This document shows, one piece after another, positions 7,446-9,667 of a stretch of 9,667 bases of DNA; positions within the stretch are counted from its first letter, which is position 1, and the number at the start of each line of letters is the position of its first letter. Below the pieces are notes generated by a model. That model made no database searches and had not been told where the DNA came from. It was given only the letters and a program-made list of their open reading frames with translations. The translations under genes and the position numbers were made by a program. The stretch covers positions 1-9,667 of the forward strand of contig JAKALG010000025.1 in the NCBI GenBank assembly GCA_021813235.1. Reading direction: 5' to 3'. The DNA comes from a bacterium (GTDB lineage: Bacteria; Patescibacteria; Paceibacteria; UBA9973).

Positions 7446-7589
7446 ATTAAAGAAAGTAACTTTTAGAAAACATTGCGCAGGAGTTTAGAAAATAAAAATG
7501 GTACTCCATTTATTATTTTCTTGAACGACGAGCATAGCAATTTGCAAGCTTGCAAATATGCGTGTTTTATAAAAGATACTTTCTTTAAT
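7446..7589. repeat. large nested palindrome in the dprA/serS spacer
   Basis: The outer arms 7446-7471 and 7564-7589 are inverted copies matching at 24 of 26 positions (core ATTAAAGAAAGTA). They enclose two further inverted repeats. The first is an A/T-rich stem 7487-7501/7506-7521 around the loop TACT, with one bulge. The second is the perfect 18-bp palindrome ATTTGCAAGCTTGCAAAT (7540-7557), extended by GCAT (7532-7535) and ATGC (7558-7561). GGAGT (7480-7484) can alternatively pair with ACTCC (7503-7507), competing with the first stem. The whole could form a three-way junction as RNA or a cruciform as DNA. No coding sequence is apparent. A non-autonomous mobile element, a structured RNA or a regulatory region are all possible. 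Confidence 0.75.
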
Positions 7590-7598
7590 AATACACAT

Positions 7599-7626
7599 TT
7601 GTAATTATAACATTTTGTTATATAAT
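7599..7626 (+). promoter_or_regulatory. serS promoter, predicted leaderless start
   Basis: TTGTAA (7599-7604) and a perfect TATAAT (7621-7626) are separated by 16 bases. The expected transcription start, about 7 bases after the -10 box, coincides with the serS ATG at 7633, so the mRNA would have essentially no leader. A dyad TATAACA/TGTTATA (7606-7612/7616-7622) overlaps the -10 box and might be an operator. Confidence 0.6.
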
Positions 7627-7632
7627 GAAAAT

Positions 7633-8901
7633 ATGTTAGACATCAAATTTATTCGTGAAAATAAGGAAATAGTGCAGGAAGGAGCGAAGAAAAAGCTCAT
7701 AGAAATTGATATTAATAAATTAGTTTCTCTTGATGATGAGCGTTTAAAACAGCTGAAAGAAGTGGAAGATTTGAGAAGTGAAGTGAATAAAGTTTCCAAT
7801 GAAATTTCTCGCAATCAAGACTCTGTTCAAAAAATGCAATTGATAGAAGAGATGCGTGCTGTCAAAGAAGACATCAAACAGAAAGAAGAAAAGTTAAAGG
7901 CAACTATGCAAGAATGGCAAAAAATGATGTTGGAAGTCCCAAATGTTCCGGATATTTCTGTCCCTATCGGAAAAAGTGATGAAGAAAATGTCGAAGTCAG
8001 AGCTTGGGGAGAAAAGCCAACATTTACTTTTACACCGAAAGACCATGTAGCTATAGTGGAGAGTCTTGACCTTGCAGATTTTGAAAGAGGAACGAAAGTT
8101 TCTGGTTTCCGCGGGTATTTTATGAAGAATGATGGGGCATTACTTTTCTTTGCTCTCTGGCAATACTTTTTAGATTATTTTGTGAAGCAAGGTTATACGC
8201 CGATGATCGTGCCTTCACTTGTTAGAAAAGAGACATTAATGGGTACGGGTTATATACCTGGAGGTGAAGATGATTTATATAAAACACAAGATGGAGAATA
8301 TTTAGCTGGCACGGCAGAAGTCGCTATGATGTCTTACTATTCTGGAGAAGTTTTGAAAAAAGAAGATTTACCTAAAAAATTTATTGCATTTTCTCCTTGT
8401 TTTAGACGAGAAGCTGGAGCTCATGGTAAAGATGTGAAAGGTCTCATTAGAGTGCACGAATTTTTCAAACTAGAGCAAGTATTGCTGTGCGAAGCCAATC
8501 ATGAAGAGTCTGTAAAATTCCACGAAGAGATTACGAACCATGTGGAACATTTGATGCAAGAGCTTGATATACCCTATCGTGTAGTTGTGAATTGCGGAGG
8601 AGACTTAGGGCTAGGACAAGTAAAAAAATATGATATAGAAGCTTGGATGCCTTCTCAAGAAAAATATAGAGAAACACACTCTTCATCTTATTTCCATGAT
8701 TTTCAAACTCGCAGACTCAATATTAAGTACAAAGATGCAGAAGGAAAATTAAAGTATGTTCACTCTTTAAATAATACAGCTTGCGCCACGAGTAGATTAC
8801 CAGCAGCCATACTTGAAAACTATCAACAAGCTGATGGAACAATCAAAATCCCAGAAGTATTGAGAAAATACATGGGTGGAAAAGAATTCATAATTAAATA
8901 G
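7633..8901 (+). CDS. serS: serine--tRNA ligase
   Basis: Class II aminoacyl-tRNA synthetase charging tRNA-Ser (and tRNA-Sec where present) with serine in the cytoplasm. The 422-residue length is normal for bacterial SerRS. Residues 1-10 (MLDIKFIREN) are the conserved family start. A charged long-helix coiled coil at about 30-105 is the tRNA-binding arm. TAEV (227-230) is the serine-binding TxE loop, and motif 2 is CFRREAGAHGKDVKGLIRVH with FRRE at 257-260. Motif 3 is about 379-398, with Arg388 as the ATP-binding arginine and the ending AAILENYQ. Motif 3 has NNTACATSR where many bacteria have NGSGLAVGR; other SerRS also carry NNT variants, so activity is expected. An in-frame ATG at 7615 would add six residues, but the -10 box lies inside that extension, so 7633 is preferred. 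No Shine-Dalgarno is present. The stop is TAG. Confidence 0.97.
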   Translation: MLDIKFIRENKEIVQEGAKKKLIEIDINKLVSLDDERLKQLKEVEDLRSEVNKVSNEISRNQDSVQKMQLIEEMRAVKEDIKQKEEKLKATMQEWQKMMLEVPNVPDISVPIGKSDEENVEVRAWGEKPTFTFTPKDHVAIVESLDLADFERGTKVSGFRGYFMKNDGALLFFALWQYFLDYFVKQGYTPMIVPSLVRKETLMGTGYIPGGEDDLYKTQDGEYLAGTAEVAMMSYYSGEVLKKEDLPKKFIAFSPCFRREAGAHGKDVKGLIRVHEFFKLEQVLLCEANHEESVKFHEEITNHVEHLMQELDIPYRVVVNCGGDLGLGQVKKYDIEAWMPSQEKYRETHSSSYFHDFQTRRLNIKYKDAEGKLKYVHSLNNTACATSRLPAAILENYQQADGTIKIPEVLRKYMGGKEFIIK

Positions 8902-8903
8902 GC

Positions 8904-8960
8904 AACTAGGCACTAGGCTCTAGGAAACTAGCTAAAGCCTAAAGCCTAAAGCCTAAAGCC
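8904..8960. repeat. 7-bp periodic tandem repeat array between serS and the FtsQ-like gene
   Basis: Four perfect copies of TAAAGCC lie at 8933-8960. Immediately before, in the same 7-base rhythm, are three copies of NNCTAGG (8904-8924) and a fourth degenerate one. TAGGCTCTAGG (8914-8924) matches the inverse of CCTAAAGCCTA at 10 of 11 positions, so the two halves can fold on each other in several registers. The array begins two bases after the serS stop codon and ends five bases before the next start codon, so it fills nearly the whole spacer. Confidence 0.85.
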
Positions 8961-8965
8961 TATTC

Positions 8966-9667
8966 ATGAAAAATGTTTTAAATTCTCCGCGTTTCCAAAA
9001 GATAAAAAAGGAAAGAAACAAAATTTTGAGAAAAAAAATATTTTTTTTACTTTTTTTACTTGTTTTAATATTGGTTGGGTTATCTTTTCTCTCCAAATGG
9101 GATAAATTGAATATAAATAACATAGAAATCACAGGCAATAAAGTAATAGAGACGAAAATGATTGAAGACGTGGTTAAGGAAAAAATTGCTGGTAATTATC
9201 TTTACTTTTTCCCAAAAACAAATTTTTTGCTTTATCCAAAAGGGGAGATAATAAAAGAGTTGACTAATAAATTTACGAGACTTAAAAATATTTCCTTAAG
9301 TATTAAAAATTTTCAGACATTAGATATTTCCGTAGCAGAGAGGATGACTTTATATACATATTGTGGAGATGCCCCTGCCGAGGCCGACCTTTCTATTTCT
9401 AGTGATAATACTGTTCCTACTCAAAAATGTTATTTTTTAGATCAGGATGGTTATATTTTTGATGAAGCTCCATATTTTTCTGGGGAAGTTTATTTAAAAT
9501 TTTATGGAACAGTAAATAATGGTGACCCATTAAATATCCCTTCCGGTTCTTATTTTTATCAATCGATTTTTTCCAAATTAATTTCTTTCAAAGACACATT
9601 AGAAAAAATAGGGGTAAAACCGGCTGCATTTTATGTGCAAGATAATGGAGATATAGAAGTTTATCTT
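8966..9667 (+). CDS. FtsQ/DivIB-like cell division protein, 3' end cut by the window edge
   Basis: I translated 234 codons without a stop from the ATG at 8966 to the window end. The layout matches FtsQ/DivIB: a basic cytoplasmic N-terminus (Lys/Arg-rich, 1-24), one transmembrane helix (about 25-42), then a POTRA-like domain starting LNINNIEITGNKVI (about 48-61). This continues to a strand ending DISVAER (120-126) and then YFLDQDGYIFDEAP (156-169), the usual beta-domain motif after the POTRA. FtsQ links the early and late divisome proteins outside the membrane. Between Cys133 and Cys155 lies a polar low-complexity stretch (APAEADLSISSDNTVPTQ), partly encoded by a locally GC-rich run at 9368-9388; the two cysteines could bond. 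The start has no Shine-Dalgarno and follows the heptad array by five bases. Assignment rests on architecture and weak motifs, so an FtsQ-type POTRA protein is the safe name. Confidence 0.75.
   Translation, partial: MKNVLNSPRFQKIKKERNKILRKKIFFLLFLLVLILVGLSFLSKWDKLNINNIEITGNKVIETKMIEDVVKEKIAGNYLYFFPKTNFLLYPKGEIIKELTNKFTRLKNISLSIKNFQTLDISVAERMTLYTYCGDAPAEADLSISSDNTVPTQKCYFLDQDGYIFDEAPYFSGEVYLKFYGTVNNGDPLNIPSGSYFYQSIFSKLISFKDTLEKIGVKPAAFYVQDNGDIEVYL

Noticed and set aside
7446..7632. T-box or other amino-acid-sensing leader upstream of serS (TGGTACTCC resembles part of a T-box)
   Set aside because: The conserved AGGGTGGNACCGCG core and a terminator with a T tract are missing, and the serS promoter lies downstream of this sequence.
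8904..8960. CRISPR array
   Set aside because: The repeats are 7 bases long, directly tandem and without spacers; no cas gene is present.
8953..9138. Minus-strand open frame over the heptad array
   Set aside because: It overlaps the FtsQ-like gene, which has a clear membrane helix and POTRA-like pattern on the plus strand.

Overview
The window is AT-rich bacterial DNA, gene-dense, read with the standard bacterial code (no in-frame TGA in the recognised genes). It most resembles a member of the Candidate Phyla Radiation (Patescibacteria, Parcubacteria-like). This placement is an inference. It rests on short compact versions of housekeeping proteins, almost no Shine-Dalgarno sequences, a cell-surface cassette of low-complexity Thr/Ser/Ala-rich secreted proteins with a dockerin tail, and short palindromic and heptad repeats between and inside genes. 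No rRNA or other phylogenetic marker is present to confirm it.

Layout: 1-1486 (minus) is the N-terminal 495 codons of DNA topoisomerase I (topA), running off the left edge and carrying an in-frame palindromic insertion near 279-341. A 279-base divergent spacer (1487-1765) holds an imperfect inverted repeat and a good sigma70-type promoter. From this promoter three tightly spaced plus-strand genes follow: a 909-aa secreted modular surface protein (1766-4495), a 403-aa secreted protein ending in a complete type I dockerin (4517-5728), and a 234-aa membrane-anchored protein with a cohesin-like ectodomain (5746-6450). Convergent to these lies dprA (6537-7400, minus). A 232-base spacer with a large nested palindrome (7446-7589) separates dprA from serS (7633-8901, plus), whose promoter places the transcription start at or next to the ATG. 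A heptad tandem repeat array (8904-8960) then leads into a partial FtsQ/DivIB-like gene (8966-9667, plus).

How it fits together: dprA and topA are adjacent in many bacteria. Here they are on the same strand but about 5 kb apart, with the three-gene surface cassette lying between them in the opposite orientation. The cassette looks self-contained: a large surface (S-layer-like) protein, a dockerin-bearing exported protein, and a cohesin-like protein fixed in the membrane that could dock it. This non-cellulosomal cohesin-dockerin surface assembly is the most interesting biology in the window. The palindromic insertion in topA and the structured spacers are the most interesting DNA-level observations.
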